Shown one piece after another: positions 37,341-47,854 of a DNA stretch of 64,000 bases (position 1 is the stretch's first letter; each line of letters starts with the position of its first letter). The position numbers were made by a program, and so were the translations under genes. Source of the stretch: Pseudomonas azotoformans (GTDB lineage Bacteria; Pseudomonadota; Gammaproteobacteria; Pseudomonadales; Pseudomonadaceae); NCBI RefSeq assembly GCF_900103345.1, contig NZ_LT629702.1, forward strand, positions 3,348,001-3,412,000, written 5' to 3'. The notes below the pieces were generated by a model, which was not told the DNA's origin, made no database searches, and saw only the letters and a program-made list of their open reading frames with translations.

Positions 37341-38627
37341 TCAAAAACGGTAAGTCACCGAGCCACCGAACCCGTTGGCACTGTTTTCATATTTGGCATC
37401 GTAAGTCAGGCCAACCTGGGAAAGGTTCTGCCGCACCTTGATCGGTTCTTCCTTGAGGTAGGAATACGCCACATCGAAGGTCAGGTTATCGACGGGCGTC
37501 CAGCCAGCACCCAAGCTGAAAACAGTGCGGTCCCCCGTAGGAATTCGAACGGAGCGGTCGGTGTTGTTGGTAGGCGTCTGGTCCACCGAGAAACCGGTCC
37601 GCAGTACGAGTTCTTTGTTGACCCGATAGGCCGCACCGATCGCGTGGGACCACGTGTCATGCCAGTGCTGCTGCTCGGTGATGGAGCCCAGGCCACCGAA
37701 TTGAGCGGTGAGGTCGGAGACTCCGTCGTTGTTGATGGTGATCTTCTTCAACTGGCTCCAACGGGTGTAGGTGCTGCCGAGGTAGAGGGTCCAGTCGTCA
37801 TTGAGTTGATGGGTTACCGAGAAATCCACCGATGACGGCGTGGTCACATCCAGGCTGGCGTCATACTTCTGCGGCCCACCGTCGAACGCATCGGAAATCA
37901 AGCCGGAGGCATGGGTCTTGCCGCTGAGGTGGTAGACCACCTGCGAGTGGTAGGTCACACCGATGCGCGTGCTTTCAAGGGGCTGCACCAGGATACCGGC
38001 GTTGAAACCGGTGGCGTTGTCGTCACCTTTGACCTTCACGCTTTCGCCAGCGCCGCCACCCAGTGGCACCTTCGAATCCAGCTCGCCGCTGATGCGGTTG
38101 AAGGTCGGACCAAAGCCCACCGACACTTTGTCGTTGAAGGCATAGCTGACCGTCGGCTGCACGGTGATGACCTGGACCTTGCTCTTGTTGCCAAAGCCAT
38201 TGCCCTGGAAGCTGTGTTCATAGTCGGTCACCAGGCCGAACGGCGCGTAGATGCCCAGGCCGAACGCCCAGTGCTCATCGATGGGCGTGACCAGGTAGCC
38301 CATCGGCACGGCAATGCCGGGCACCATATCGCCTTTGTTGGTACCAGGGTTGTCGGCACCAAACTGCGCGGAACTGGCGTCCTTGATGTTGGATTTGGCA
38401 TCGAGGTAAGTCGCGCCGAGGCTGACTTCATTCTGCTTCAGGCGCGACATGCCGGCAGGGTTGCCGAACACCGTGCTGGCATCTTCGGCAGAGGAGGAAC
38501 GACCAGCATAGCCCGTGCCCATTGAACTGATGCTTTGTTCATTGAGCGCGAAACCACCGGCGAACAACGGGGTTGAGGCAAGGGAAACGGCGAGCGCCAA
38601 GGCGCCTTTAAGAGTTTTGTTATTCAT
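37341..38627 (-). CDS. FadL/OmpP1-family outer membrane transporter
   Basis: The product has 428 residues. The signal peptide is MNNKTLKGALALAVSLASTP, cleaved near LFAGG. The mature protein starts GGFALNEQSISSMGTGYAGR and has SSAEDASTVFGNPAGM, the NPA hallmark of FadL plug domains, then a 14-strand barrel ending with a terminal Phe (GGSVTYRF). Such proteins carry long-chain fatty acids or other hydrophobic compounds across the outer membrane; the cargo here is unknown. Confidence 0.93.
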   Translation of the reverse strand: MNNKTLKGALALAVSLASTPLFAGGFALNEQSISSMGTGYAGRSSSAEDASTVFGNPAGMSRLKQNEVSLGATYLDAKSNIKDASSAQFGADNPGTNKGDMVPGIAVPMGYLVTPIDEHWAFGLGIYAPFGLVTDYEHSFQGNGFGNKSKVQVITVQPTVSYAFNDKVSVGFGPTFNRISGELDSKVPLGGGAGESVKVKGDDNATGFNAGILVQPLESTRIGVTYHSQVVYHLSGKTHASGLISDAFDGGPQKYDASLDVTTPSSVDFSVTHQLNDDWTLYLGSTYTRWSQLKKITINNDGVSDLTAQFGGLGSITEQQHWHDTWSHAIGAAYRVNKELVLRTGFSVDQTPTNNTDRSVRIPTGDRTVFSLGAGWTPVDNLTFDVAYSYLKEEPIKVRQNLSQVGLTYDAKYENSANGFGGSVTYRF

Positions 38628-38944
38628 TATTAGGACTCGAATTGTGGGGCAGCGATGGGGAAGCTACCAACGTTCGAGCGGGGGGTTTATGAAGAGTTTT
38701 TCATGCGCATGATTGTCGGACAATTCTATGTATTTCAAAGACTTTGGCTGATTTTTCGTTTCCAGTAATGACCTGAAAACCCGATTGTGACCCATGGGTT
38801 TCGGCGATAGCGTCAACCTCGCGCAGATGTAAAAAAGCCCCAGGTTTTTCATTCGCCTGGGGCTGCTGGGTTTTCAAACAGACAAAAAAAAACCCGGAAA
38901 TCCTCACTTGCGTGGGCCTTCCGGATTTTCTAAACCGCCAAAAA
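38628..38944. promoter_or_regulatory. intergenic region with promoter and two terminators
   Basis: It holds the leftward promoter and leader of the FadL-like gene (AT-rich around 38690-38770) and, nearer the tRNA, two leftward terminators: CCGGAA...TTCCGG with a run of T's (about 38885-38927) and AGCCCCAGG...CCTGGGGCT with TTTTTT (38831-38864). No gene is seen. Confidence 0.6.
38831..38927 (-). terminator. tandem terminators downstream of tRNA-Lys
   Basis: Read leftward, the first stem (CCGGAA/TTCCGG, then a T-tract) is followed by the second (AGCCCCAGG/CCTGGGGCT, then TTTTTT). Both end the tRNA transcript. Confidence 0.85.
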
Positions 38945-39020
38945 TGGTGGGTCGTGTGGGATTCGAACCTACGACCAATTGGTTAAAAGCCAACTGCTCT
39001 ACCAACTGAGCTAACGACCC
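38945..39020 (-). tRNA. tRNA-Lys (UUU)
   Basis: The 76-nt cloverleaf is GGGTCGT acceptor stem, D-arm AGCTCAGTTGGTAGAGC, anticodon loop GGCTTTTAACC (anticodon TTT), and T-loop GGTTCGAATCC, with CCA encoded. It lies behind queC, on the same strand. In P. aeruginosa the tRNA-Lys at this position is a known integration site of PAPI-1/pKLC102-type islands; no island is present here. Confidence 0.97.
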
Positions 39021-39083
39021 GCTGTGTGGTGGCGCGTATAATACTGATTTCTAAGGATTATTCAACACCTTATTTGAAATAAA

Positions 39084-39773
39084 TCAGAAATAACGCGTTG
39101 GGTCAGTAATTCCGGCGGCTTGGAAGCCTTCTGCACGCAGTCGGCAGCTGTCGCATTTCCCACAAGCACGGCCGTCATCGTCTGCCTGGTAGCAGGAAAC
39201 AGTCAGCGAATAATCGACGCCAAGTCCTACACCTGCCTTCACGATATCGGCCTTGCTGAGGTTTTGCAGCGGAGCCAGGATGCGGAAGCCCTGCCCCTCT
39301 ACGCCGGCCTTTGTCGCCAGATTGGCCATGCGCTCGAACGACTCGACGAACTCCGGGCGGCAGTCAGGGTAACCGGAGTAATCCACTGCGTTGACGCCGA
39401 TGAAAATATCGCGAGCATTGAGCACTTCTGCCCAGCCAAGCGCCAGGGACAGGAACACGGTGTTGCGTGCCGGCACGTAGGTCACCGGGATGCCTTCACC
39501 GGGGGTTTCCGGCACATCGATACTGCTGTCGGTCAGTGCGGAGCCGCCGATGCCGTCGAGATTCAGACCGATCACTTTGTGTTCGACCACGCCCATGTCG
39601 CGGGCGACGCGGGCCGCAGCGTTCAACTCGGCACGGTGACGTTGGCCGTAGTCGAAGCTCATGGTGTAGCAGGCATAACCTTCAGCTTGCGCCATCGCCA
39701 CCACGGTTGCCGAGTCCAGGCCACCGGACAGCAGGATTACCGCGCGTTTTTGATCAATCATTGGTTCAGTCAT
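39084..39773 (-). CDS. queC: QueC, 7-cyano-7-deazaguanine synthase
   Basis: The 229-residue enzyme makes preQ0 in queuosine synthesis using ATP and ammonia. The PP-loop is [18 protein letters not shown]. The zinc cysteines are [18 protein letters not shown] near the C-terminus. The ATG at 39773 has AGGA upstream and lies 1 base after the queE stop, so the two are coupled; the longer frame to 39875 lies within queE. Confidence 0.95.
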   Translation of the reverse strand: MTEPMIDQKRAVILLSGGLDSATVVAMAQAEGYACYTMSFDYGQRHRAELNAAARVARDMGVVEHKVIGLNLDGIGGSALTDSSIDVPETPGEGIPVTYVPARNTVFLSLALGWAEVLNARDIFIGVNAVDYSGYPDCRPEFVESFERMANLATKAGVEGQGFRILAPLQNLSKADIVKAGVGLGVDYSLTVSCYQADDDGRACGKCDSCRLRAEGFQAAGITDPTRYF

Positions 39774-39774
39774 T

Positions 39775-40422
39775 TCAGCGTCCTGGCTCGTCGTTCCAAA
39801 GGTATTTATGCAACTGCAATTGCAGACGGACTGGCAGGTTATCAGCCACCACCCAGTCGGCAAGGTCGCGCGCATTCAGATCATGGTGGCTTGGCGAGAA
39901 CAGCACTTCGCCTGCGCGGCGATCAAGGCCGTACTGGATCAGCTTGGAGTTCGCCCAGTCGTAGTCGTCACGCGAACAGATGACGAACTTGACCTGATCG
40001 TTGGCCGTCAACAGCTCGATGTTCTCGTAGCGATTGCGGTGCGCTTCCTTGGAGCCGGGGGTCTTGAGATCCACCACGCGGCTTACACGCGGATCGACCG
40101 CCGAGATATCCAGGGCGCCACTGGTTTCCAGGGAGACCTCGTAACCGGCATCACACAGCTGCTTGAGTAATGGGATGGCATTGGGCTGGGCCAGCGGCTC
40201 ACCGCCGGTCACACAGACGTAGCGCGGCTTGTAGCCGGCAACCTGCTCCAGGATGTCATCGAGGGTGCGCACCGTGCCGCCACTGAAGGCGTAGGCGCTG
40301 TCGCAATACTGGCAACGCAAGGGGCAACCGGTCAGACGCACAAATACTGTGGGCAGGCCGGCCGTTCGCGTTTCACCCTGCAACGAGTAAAAAACTTCGG
40401 TAATACGTAATGTGTCTTGCAT
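39775..40422 (-). CDS. queE: QueE, 7-carboxy-7-deazaguanine synthase
   Basis: The product is a 215-residue radical-SAM enzyme. The cluster motif is [10 protein letters not shown] (C-x3-C-x2-C); [11 protein letters not shown] and [11 protein letters not shown] are the substrate and SAM blocks. It converts carboxy-tetrahydropterin to CDG in queuosine synthesis. The ATG at 40422 is preferred; a GTG at 40431 would add three residues. It is preceded by the terminator of the tol-pal genes and coupled to queC. Confidence 0.94.
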   Translation of the reverse strand: MQDTLRITEVFYSLQGETRTAGLPTVFVRLTGCPLRCQYCDSAYAFSGGTVRTLDDILEQVAGYKPRYVCVTGGEPLAQPNAIPLLKQLCDAGYEVSLETSGALDISAVDPRVSRVVDLKTPGSKEAHRNRYENIELLTANDQVKFVICSRDDYDWANSKLIQYGLDRRAGEVLFSPSHHDLNARDLADWVVADNLPVRLQLQLHKYLWNDEPGR

Positions 40423-40540
40423 AGTCGCCACGGGCGTAACAGCTAAACAGGCTGTCCGCCTCCGTCAGGCACTTTAAGGGACCCCGCCAACGCGTAGACC
40501 CCAAAAAGCGTGTTTCATAAAAGGGCGTGGATTCTAACGA

Positions 40541-40567
40541 AAAAACCCGCGCCAGGCGCGGGTTTCT
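40541..40567 (-). terminator. intrinsic terminator of the tol-pal operon
   Basis: On the minus strand AAACCCGCGCC-T-GGCGCGGGTTT is followed by further T's, 20 bases after the cpoB stop. Confidence 0.9.
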
Positions 40568-40587
40568 TCTAAACGGGCAAACCTCGC

Positions 40588-41418
40588 TTACAAGCGCTGC
40601 AGATCCCGTTGGGCCAACTGGGCAGCGGAAGTGCCCGGATATTGGGCTACCACCTGCTGCAGAATGCCTTTGACCTTGTCGGTATGACCCAGCCGGCGTT
40701 CTACGTCAGCGAGTTTGTACAGCGAGTCCGGCACCTTGGCGTGCTTGGGGTACAGCTGACTGACCTTGGCAAATGCCTGGCCCGCGCCCTGTAGATCACC
40801 CTTTGCCAGGTTGACTTCACCTAACCAGTATTGGGCGTTGCCCGCATATTGGCTGTTCGGGTATTTACGCAGGAAAGCGGTAAAGGCCTGGCTGGCTTTG
40901 TCGAAATCCTTGGCTTTGATCAGGTCGAAGGCCGCATCGTAATACAGCTTTTCCTTCGCCGGATCACCCGGTTCACTGCTCGCGGCAGGGGCTTGGCTTG
41001 CGGCCGCCCCTGCTGCTGCACCGGCAGCAGCGCTAGGCGCGCCACCGGCAGAAGAATTATCAGGAGTTGCGGCAGGTTGAACGCCGGCTCCAATACGTCG
41101 ATCAAGATCCTGGTAACGCTCCAGGCCTTCTTGCTTCAGCTGGTTCACTTGATTCTGCAGTACTTCAATGGTGCCTTGTTGCTGCGCCAATTGATCCTGC
41201 ATGCGTTGCAGCTGGTTGAACAGTTCGCCCTGTGCCGAGGGAGCGGACGTAGCCGCTCCCCCCGCATAGGCGCCGTTCGTGCCATAACCCGCTGGCGGAT
41301 AACTGCTCCCGCTATTGTTATAGCCAGAGTTGCTATCTTCCACAGGAACCGCAGCCCACACCGCAAGCGGTGCGAGGCTGAGAGCCAATACAGTCAGAGC
41401 ACGACGGCACGTTCGCAT
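40588..41418 (-). CDS. cpoB: CpoB (YbgF), periplasmic Tol-Pal-associated protein
   Basis: The 276-residue product starts with a signal peptide (MRTCRRALTVLALSLAPLAV, cleaved at AVWA). Next are a Gly/Ser/Tyr-rich linker, a trimerising coiled coil (FNQLQRMQDQLAQQQGTIEV), an Ala-rich linker and TPR repeats (AAFDLIKAKDFDKASQAF, NAQYWLGEVNLAKGDL). CpoB coordinates peptidoglycan synthesis by PBP1B with outer-membrane constriction. It is the last gene of the tol-pal cluster, 6 bases after pal. Confidence 0.94.
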   Translation of the reverse strand: MRTCRRALTVLALSLAPLAVWAAVPVEDSNSGYNNSGSSYPPAGYGTNGAYAGGAATSAPSAQGELFNQLQRMQDQLAQQQGTIEVLQNQVNQLKQEGLERYQDLDRRIGAGVQPAATPDNSSAGGAPSAAAGAAAGAAASQAPAASSEPGDPAKEKLYYDAAFDLIKAKDFDKASQAFTAFLRKYPNSQYAGNAQYWLGEVNLAKGDLQGAGQAFAKVSQLYPKHAKVPDSLYKLADVERRLGHTDKVKGILQQVVAQYPGTSAAQLAQRDLQRL

Positions 41419-41424
41419 GACGAA

Positions 41425-41925
41425 TTACTTACGCAGTTCGACGCGACGGTTTTGAGCCCAGGACTGCTCGTCGTGGCCAGTAGCAACTGGACGCTCTTTA
41501 CCGTAGGAAACCAGTTCCAGTTGGCCTGGAGCAACACCTTGCAGTACCAGGTAGCGCTGAACGGCTTTCGCACGACGCTCGCCCAGTGCCATGTTGTACT
41601 CACGAGTACCACGTTCGTCAGTGTTACCTTCCAGAACAACGCGAGCGCCGTTAGCTTTCAGGTCCTTCGCGTGAACGTCCAGAGCGCGCATGGCTTCTGG
41701 TTTCAGGTCCGAACTGTCGTATTCGAAGTAGAAAGTGGTGATAGCGCGCAGAGCAGCTTCTTCGCTCAGGGAGCCGTCAACCGCACCAGTGTTAGCGCCG
41801 TAACCAGCGTTTGGATCAACAGCTGCGCCTTCACCGGCATTGTCGCCGCCTTTAGACGAGCAACCAACGGCTACGGACAGAGCCAGAGCCAGAGCAGCAA
41901 ACTTACCAAACTTCAGCATTTCCAT
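41425..41925 (-). CDS. pal: Pal, peptidoglycan-associated lipoprotein
   Basis: The 166-residue product has a lipoprotein signal ending in LSVAVGCSS. The OmpA-like peptidoglycan-binding domain is near the C-terminus ([31 protein letters not shown]). It links the outer membrane to peptidoglycan and binds TolB. The ATG at 41925 is preceded by AGGAG; the frame to 41961 is too long for a lipoprotein signal. Confidence 0.96.
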   Translation of the reverse strand: MEMLKFGKFAALALALSVAVGCSSKGGDNAGEGAAVDPNAGYGANTGAVDGSLSEEAALRAITTFYFEYDSSDLKPEAMRALDVHAKDLKANGARVVLEGNTDERGTREYNMALGERRAKAVQRYLVLQGVAPGQLELVSYGKERPVATGHDEQSWAQNRRVELRK

Positions 41926-41980
41926 CGTGAAACTCCTAATGAACCCCAGTGTGTTAAGCAAATCTTTTTGTAGCGCCGCG

Positions 41981-43282
41981 TCAGTTCAGGTAAGGGGACC
42001 AGGATGGTTCTCTGACTTCGCCTTGTGCGGTAGGAAGTGGGAGCCTTACGCGTCCATTAATGGACACGAGCATCAAGACTCCCCGGCCCTGCTGGCGGGT
42101 GGCGTAGATTACCATGGTGCCGTTGGGCGCAACAGTGGCTGACTCATCAAGGTTGGTATCTGTAAGGATTTTTACGGTTCCACGCTGCAAATCCTGGGCC
42201 GCAACCCGGAAATTAGTGAAACCATCCTGACGGTGGATCATCACCAACGTCTTTTCATCAGCCGAAAGTTTAGGGTTGGCGTTGTAGTTACCAATAAAAG
42301 TAACGCGCTCCGCACCACCACCATTCACGTTCGCCTTATAGACCTGTGGCTTGCCGCCTCGGTCAGAGGTGAAGTAGATGGTCGAACCATCCTTGCCCCA
42401 GAACGGTTCGGTATTGATACCCGGACCGCTGGTTGCACGAGTGATCTGGCGCGTGGCCATGTTCATCACGTAGATGTCCGGGTTGCCGTCCTTGGACAGC
42501 ACGAACGCGAGGCGCGAACCATCTGGCGACCACGCAGGTGCACCGTTGAGGCCTTCGAAGTTGGTGATCTGCTCACGACGACCAGTATCAATGTGCTGGA
42601 CGAAGATACGCGGACGCTTCTGCTCGAAAGACACGTAGGCAATACGCTTGCCGTCCGGCGCGAAACGCGGCGACAGGATTGGCTCACGGGATTGCAGCAA
42701 GGTCACAGCGCGCGCACCGTCGTAGTCCGAACGCTGCAAGGTGTAGCGAGTGTTGTCCACGGAGAAACGCTCAGCCGTTACGTACAGCAGGCGCGTCGAG
42801 AAAGCACCCTTGATGCCGGTGAGCTTTTCAAACGACTGGTCCGAAATGTAGTGGGCCATGTCGCGGATCTGCTCGGCAGTGCCCGAGACGCTGCCGGTCA
42901 GGACCTGCTGCTCAGTCGCCACGTTGAACAACGTGTAGGTGATTTGCAGGCGACCGCCGGCCGGCGTGATGTTGCCGACCATCAGGTACTGCGCACCCAC
43001 CGCTTTCCAGTCACGGAACACGACTTCGCTGGCCTGGTTTGGCTGGCTGATCATGTTGCCTTTTGGAATCGGCGCGTAGTAACCGGAGTTGCGCAGGTCG
43101 TCACTGACGATCTGGGCCATGTCGTCCGGCAGCACACTGCCGCCCTGCCAGCCGAACGGTACTACCGCGATCGGGGTGGCCCGATCGCTACCGCTGGTGA
43201 CCAGGATGTTCTTTTCATCCGCCGCCGCTATCCCTGCCATACAGCAAATAACGACAAGCATTCCTCGAAGAAGGTTTCTCAC
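41981..43282 (-). CDS. tolB: TolB, periplasmic beta-propeller protein
   Basis: The 433-residue product has a signal peptide ([20 protein letters not shown]). An N-terminal domain is followed by a six-bladed propeller with [24 protein letters not shown] repeats. TolB moves between Pal and TolA. The GTG start overlaps the tolA stop by 4 bases (43279-43282). Confidence 0.96.
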   Translation of the reverse strand: MRNLLRGMLVVICCMAGIAAADEKNILVTSGSDRATPIAVVPFGWQGGSVLPDDMAQIVSDDLRNSGYYAPIPKGNMISQPNQASEVVFRDWKAVGAQYLMVGNITPAGGRLQITYTLFNVATEQQVLTGSVSGTAEQIRDMAHYISDQSFEKLTGIKGAFSTRLLYVTAERFSVDNTRYTLQRSDYDGARAVTLLQSREPILSPRFAPDGKRIAYVSFEQKRPRIFVQHIDTGRREQITNFEGLNGAPAWSPDGSRLAFVLSKDGNPDIYVMNMATRQITRATSGPGINTEPFWGKDGSTIYFTSDRGGKPQVYKANVNGGGAERVTFIGNYNANPKLSADEKTLVMIHRQDGFTNFRVAAQDLQRGTVKILTDTNLDESATVAPNGTMVIYATRQQGRGVLMLVSINGRVRLPLPTAQGEVREPSWSPYLN

Positions 43283-44352
43283 AAGGCTAGATCCTCAGGT
43301 GTGAATGTCATCTTGAATGAACGATAGGGAGCGAAGTCGCTTGGTTTCATTCCCTGCATCTCGGTCAACCGGCCAATGTTCTTGACCGCGGCAACCGCCG
43401 AACTGTCGAACGAACCGTCACCACTGGACTTGGCCACGCTGACCGAAGTCACCGTACCGTCCGGCAACATGCCGATCTGCAGCACTACTGTCATGCCTTT
43501 GCGCGCCGAAGGTGGACGAGTCCAGCCTTCTGCTGCCCGCGCCCGAATCAGGTCATCGAAACTGCCCGCGACTTCATCACCACGCTCATCGGCCAAGGCT
43601 TGCTGACGCTGCGGCGTGTCGGAGAGCAAATCTGCCAAGGCCTGGGCCTTTTTCTCTTCGGCGGATTTGCGCGCTGCTTCCTGAGCCTTTTTCTTCTGGG
43701 CGTCGGCGGCAGCTTTCTTCTTCGCGTCGTCGGCGACTTTCTTCTTCGCCTCGTCTGCTTCAGCTTTTTTCTTGGCGTCTTCGGCGGCTTTTTTCTTCGC
43801 GTCTTCGACTATTTTCTTCTTGGCGTCTTCAGCGGCCTTTTTCTTGGCCTCTTCTTCGGCAGCCTTCTTGGCTTCTTCTTCAGATTTCTTCTTGGCTATA
43901 TCAGCCAATTGTTTCTCTTCGGCCTTTTTCGCTTCGGCAGCTTTCTCGGCTTTCTTGGCTTCATCAGCCTTTTTCGCCTCGTCGGCCTTCTTGGCTTCAT
44001 CAGCCTTTTTCGATTCCTCGGCCTTTTGAGCCGCCTCTTCTTTCTTTTGTTCCGCAGCCGCCTTCACCGCTTCCTGCTCGACCTTCTTCTGTTCCATCTG
44101 TTCGACTTCAGTCTGGCGTGCAGCCGACTTCTGGGCCTCACCTGCAATCTTCTGATTGGTCTGGGTGGTGGCCTGGCTTTTCGATTTCAGCTGATACAGG
44201 GTCGCCTGCACAATCGGCTTGGCTGGCGGCAGGTCCGGGGTCATGGCAAAGCTGACGAACAGCATGCCAAACACCAGGACGTGCAGGGCAATCGCCCAGA
44301 CGCTAGGCCAGAAGAAGCTTTCCGAGGCGGACGGCTCTCGCTGTTGCTGCAT
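43279..44352 (-). CDS. tolA: TolA, energy-transducing envelope protein
   Basis: The product has 357 residues. A single N-terminal membrane helix ([18 protein letters not shown]) is followed by a long Lys/Ala/Glu-rich helical domain (residues ~70-245) with tandem ADEAKK and DAKKKAAE units. The C-terminal domain III ([35 protein letters not shown]) contacts TolB, as well as phages and bacteriocins. The start codon shares one base with the tolR stop. Confidence 0.95.
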   Translation of the reverse strand: MQQQREPSASESFFWPSVWAIALHVLVFGMLFVSFAMTPDLPPAKPIVQATLYQLKSKSQATTQTNQKIAGEAQKSAARQTEVEQMEQKKVEQEAVKAAAEQKKEEAAQKAEESKKADEAKKADEAKKADEAKKAEKAAEAKKAEEKQLADIAKKKSEEEAKKAAEEEAKKKAAEDAKKKIVEDAKKKAAEDAKKKAEADEAKKKVADDAKKKAAADAQKKKAQEAARKSAEEKKAQALADLLSDTPQRQQALADERGDEVAGSFDDLIRARAAEGWTRPPSARKGMTVVLQIGMLPDGTVTSVSVAKSSGDGSFDSSAVAAVKNIGRLTEMQGMKPSDFAPYRSFKMTFTPEDLAL

Positions 44353-44813
44353 CAGGGCGCCTCGGTAATCAAGCCAACGTTACCCACGCCGGCCTTCTGC
44401 AGCCCGCCCATGGCGCCCATGACAGAGCCGTAGTCGACCGATTTGTCGCCACGGATGAACACCTGGGTGTGCTTGCCGCCTTCGTTGCCGGAGCGAATGA
44501 TCTTGGTCACAGCATCGGTCATCGCAGGCAAGGTGAGAGCCTTGTCTTGCTGCTTCTGCGTGTCGACTTCGCTGCCAAGGTTCCAGTAATAGGTCTTGTC
44601 AGCCTTGATCGAAATGGTCAGGACTTGAGTGTTGTTGTCTTGCGGCAAGGCTTCACTGGAAACCTTGGGCAAATCAACCTTCACGCCCTGGTTGAGCATC
44701 GGCGCGGTCACCATGAAGATAACCAGCAGCACCAGCATCACGTCGATGTAAGGCACTACGTTCATCTCGGCGACCGGCTTGCGCTTTTTGCGAGCTCGAG
44801 CGATTAAAGCCAT
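44352..44813 (-). CDS. tolR: TolR, proton-channel subunit of Tol-Pal
   Basis: The 153-residue ExbD-family protein has one membrane helix (VPYIDVMLVLLVIFMVTAPM) whose Asp carries protons, then a periplasmic dimer domain. It works with TolQ to energise TolA. The ATG lies 14 bases after the tolQ stop. Confidence 0.96.
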   Translation of the reverse strand: MALIARARKKRKPVAEMNVVPYIDVMLVLLVIFMVTAPMLNQGVKVDLPKVSSEALPQDNNTQVLTISIKADKTYYWNLGSEVDTQKQQDKALTLPAMTDAVTKIIRSGNEGGKHTQVFIRGDKSVDYGSVMGAMGGLQKAGVGNVGLITEAP

Positions 44814-44827
44814 TGGGAATTACCTGC

Positions 44828-45523
44828 TTATTCTTCGCTGGTGTGCACTTTACGGTGCAGGATCGCCTGGAACTCATCGGCGAAGGTGTAGTAACGGCCG
44901 ATCAACGTTTCGCTGGTTGCAGCGAAGCGGTTGTAGGCGATTACTGCGGGGATAGCGGCAAACAGGCCGATCGCGGTAGCGATCAAGGCTTCGGCGATGC
45001 CCGGGGCCACGGTAGCCAGGGTCGCTTGCTGGGCCTGGGCCAGGCCACGGAAGGAGTTCATGATCCCCCACACGGTACCGAACAGGCCGATGTAAGGGCT
45101 GACGGAACCGACGGTGGCAAGGAACGGCAGGCTTTGCTCAAGCTTTTCTTCTTCGCGGGAAATGGCGACGCGCATGGCACGGGCCACCCCTTCCATGACC
45201 GCTTCCGGGTCAACGCCTGGCTGCTGGCGCAGACGTGAGAATTCCTTGAAGCCGGCGCGGAAGATCTGCTCGACGCCCGAATCCGGGTCCGGGTTGCTGC
45301 CAGCCTGGCGGTACAGCTTGGACAGGTCGATACCCGACCAGAAGCGCTCTTCAAAGCTCTCCAGGGCACGTCGACCGGCACGCAGCAGATTGCTGCGCTG
45401 AAAAATCATGACCCAAGAGGTAACCGATGCGGCTACCAGGGTCAGCATGACCAGTTGAACCACAACACTGGCATTGCTGACCAGGCTCCACATGGAGGAA
45501 TGGTCGACGACGGTAGGTTCCAC
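44828..45523 (-). CDS. tolQ: TolQ, proton-channel subunit of Tol-Pal
   Basis: The 231-residue ExbB/MotA-family protein has three membrane helices; VQLVMLTLVAASVTSWVMIF is the first, and VGSVSPYIGLFGTVWGIMNSF and GIAEALIATAIGLFAAIPAV form the channel. The start follows the ybgC stop by 1 base (45525/45523). Confidence 0.96.
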   Translation of the reverse strand: MEPTVVDHSSMWSLVSNASVVVQLVMLTLVAASVTSWVMIFQRSNLLRAGRRALESFEERFWSGIDLSKLYRQAGSNPDPDSGVEQIFRAGFKEFSRLRQQPGVDPEAVMEGVARAMRVAISREEEKLEQSLPFLATVGSVSPYIGLFGTVWGIMNSFRGLAQAQQATLATVAPGIAEALIATAIGLFAAIPAVIAYNRFAATSETLIGRYYTFADEFQAILHRKVHTSEE

Positions 45524-45524
45524 G

Positions 45525-45980
45525 CTAAATCTCCTGCTTTGATTGTTTACCCGCGCCGCTTACGTCGGCAAAGGCCGCACGTAGAGCTTCGGGAATGGCC
45601 CGGGGTTTCAAACTATTGGTGCGCACACAGGCCACCAGGAACTGCCCCTCACAGAGCAGCGTTGCATCCGTTGCCCGCCTGACCTGCTGCTTGAAACGCA
45701 GGCTGACACGGTTCAATTCGATTACTTCAGCGCTGACCAACAGCTCGTCGTCCAGCCGCGCCGGCGCGTGATACCGCGCCTCGCTGGAGTGCACGACGAA
45801 TAACAGGTCCTCGCCTGCCAGCTCGGATTGGGCAAAGCCCAGCTCCCGTAGCCGCTCGGTTCGAGCCCGCTCCATGAACTTGAGGTAGTTGACGTAATAC
45901 ACGATGCCGCCGGCATCGGTGTCCTCGTAATAAACGCGACAGCGATGTGCGAACGACTGATCCCCGTTTTGCGCGCGCAT
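45525..45980 (-). CDS. ybgC: YbgC, Tol-Pal-associated acyl-CoA thioesterase
   Basis: The 151-residue hotdog-fold thioesterase has its active-site Asp in [24 protein letters not shown]. It is thought to act on acyl-CoA linked to phospholipid metabolism at the Tol complex. As in other gammaproteobacteria it heads the tol genes. Confidence 0.94.
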   Translation of the reverse strand: MRAQNGDQSFAHRCRVYYEDTDAGGIVYYVNYLKFMERARTERLRELGFAQSELAGEDLLFVVHSSEARYHAPARLDDELLVSAEVIELNRVSLRFKQQVRRATDATLLCEGQFLVACVRTNSLKPRAIPEALRAAFADVSGAGKQSKQEI

Positions 45981-46119
45981 ACTCTAGTGCTTACTCCTCA
46001 GGTTGCCAATCCGGCTGGGCAACTGTTTTTTCATTGTCTGAAACTTTTCTACCGACTGAATGACGACACCAGCCACTAGGACAGCACAAACCTCGGATAA
46101 ATCGTCTGGCGTGAAGCTT

Positions 46120-47178
46120 TTAATCGTCCACTGCATCGAGAAATTCGTCTACTACAGGCATCTCGCCCAATCGTGACGGAATGTTTAACCCAAAGTGCAG
46201 ATAGGCGTGGCGCGTCACCACCCTGCCCCTTGGGGTACGCATGATGTAACCCTGCTGGATCAGGTACGGCTCCAGCACGTCCTCAATGGTATGGCGCTCT
46301 TCACTGATGGCCGCCGCCAGGCTGTCGACGCCCACTGGGCCGCCGTCGAACTTCTCGATCATGGTCAAGAGTAGACGTCGATCCTGGTGATCGAAGCCGT
46401 GCTCGTCCACGTCCAGCAGGTTCAAGGCCAAGTCGGCCACAGCCTTGGTGATATGCCCCTTGGCCCGCACCTCGGCAAAGTCCCGCACGCGGCGCAGCAA
46501 GCGGTTGGCGATTCGCGGCGTGCCGCGGGCCCGACGGGCGATCTCGAACGCGCCTTCCGGGTCCAGCGGCAGGCCGAGAATACTCGCCGAACGGCTGACA
46601 ATGGTCGCCAAATCAGCTGTGCTGTAGAACTCTAGACGTTGAACAATACCGAAACGGTCTCGCAGCGGGTTGGTCAACATGCCCGCACGGGTCGTGGCAC
46701 CCACCAGCGTGAACGGCGGCAGATCGAGCTTGATCGAGCGCGCCGCCGGGCCTTCGCCGATCATGATGTCGAGCTGGAAGTCTTCCATGGCCGGGTACAG
46801 CACTTCTTCGACAATCGGCGAGAGCCGGTGGATCTCGTCGATAAACAGCACATCGTGCGGTTCAAGGTTGGTCAGCAACGCCGCCAGGTCACCCGGACGC
46901 TCCAGCACCGGGCCGGAGGTGGACTTGATCGACACGCCCATTTCCTGGGCAATAATATTCGCCAGCGTGGTCTTGCCCAACCCCGGCGGGCCGAAGATCA
47001 ACGTGTGGTCCAGGGACTCACTGCGCCCGCGTGCGGCCTGGATAAACAACTCCATCTGCTCGCGCACGGTGGGCTGGCCGATGTACTCGGCCAGGCTCAG
47101 GGGGCGGATGGCGCGGTCCTGGACCTCTTCACGGTCGCGCGGGCCGGTGGCTGCAATCAGACGATCAGCTTCAATCAC
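46120..47178 (-). CDS. ruvB: RuvB, Holliday-junction branch-migration ATPase
   Basis: The 352-residue AAA+ motor has Walker [12 protein letters not shown], Walker B FIDEIH, sensor I GATTRAG and the C-terminal winged helix ([24 protein letters not shown]). It works with RuvA to move junctions and RuvC to cut them. The ATG directly adjoins the ruvA stop (47178/47179). Confidence 0.97.
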   Translation of the reverse strand: MIEADRLIAATGPRDREEVQDRAIRPLSLAEYIGQPTVREQMELFIQAARGRSESLDHTLIFGPPGLGKTTLANIIAQEMGVSIKSTSGPVLERPGDLAALLTNLEPHDVLFIDEIHRLSPIVEEVLYPAMEDFQLDIMIGEGPAARSIKLDLPPFTLVGATTRAGMLTNPLRDRFGIVQRLEFYSTADLATIVSRSASILGLPLDPEGAFEIARRARGTPRIANRLLRRVRDFAEVRAKGHITKAVADLALNLLDVDEHGFDHQDRRLLLTMIEKFDGGPVGVDSLAAAISEERHTIEDVLEPYLIQQGYIMRTPRGRVVTRHAYLHFGLNIPSRLGEMPVVDEFLDAVDD

Positions 47179-47790
47179 TTAAATCATTCCCTTCAGGGCG
47201 CGGCGGATCATGTCTTCACTGCTCAGGTTCTTGTCCTTGATGGCCGATACGGCCTTGCTGGCTTCCTGCGGCTTGTAACCCAGGGAAATCAGCGCACTGA
47301 CCGCATCGCTCTCGGCACTCGCCACCTGGCCGGCCGGCATGTCCGGCTGGTTCGGGACGAGGGCAAACATGCTCGGTACGACTTCCCAGGCCTTGAAGCG
47401 GTCCTTGAGCTCCACCAGCAGGCGCTCGGCGGTCTTCTTGCCGACGCCTGGCACCTTGGTCAGCGCCGAGGTGTCCTGGGCCGAAACGGCACGCACCAGC
47501 TCATCCACTTCCAGGCTCGACATCAACGCCAGGGCCAGTTTCGGCCCCACTCCATTCAGGCGGATCAGCTCACGGAAGAAGTCGCGGTCACGCTTGCCAA
47601 TGAAACCATAGAGCAATTGCGCATCTTCACGCACTACCAGGTGGGTATGCAGCGTAATCGGCTCACCGACCGACGGTAGGCGATACAAGGTGGTCATGGG
47701 CACTTCCAGCTCATACCCCAACCCATTTACATCCAGAATCAGGTGCGGCGGCTGTTTCTCAGCCAGGGTGCCGCGCAAGCGTCCAATCAC
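47179..47790 (-). CDS. ruvA: RuvA, Holliday-junction recognition protein
   Basis: The 203-residue product starts [20 protein letters not shown], an OB fold. Two helix-hairpin-helix motifs follow ([16 protein letters not shown] and [19 protein letters not shown]), then a flexible linker and the RuvB-binding domain III ([19 protein letters not shown]). Confidence 0.97.
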   Translation of the reverse strand: MIGRLRGTLAEKQPPHLILDVNGLGYELEVPMTTLYRLPSVGEPITLHTHLVVREDAQLLYGFIGKRDRDFFRELIRLNGVGPKLALALMSSLEVDELVRAVSAQDTSALTKVPGVGKKTAERLLVELKDRFKAWEVVPSMFALVPNQPDMPAGQVASAESDAVSALISLGYKPQEASKAVSAIKDKNLSSEDMIRRALKGMI

Positions 47791-47854
47791 GGTTCAGATC
47801 CTTAAAGCTAGGGTCAGAGCAAGGCCCGACCGAAAAACGATTGCGCTGATGCTA

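Noticed and set aside
43600..44433. 277-codon Leu/Phe-rich frame opposite tolA, looking like a membrane protein
   Set aside because: It is the complement of the Lys/Ala/Glu-repeat region of TolA (AAG/GAA codons read backwards as CTT/TTC).
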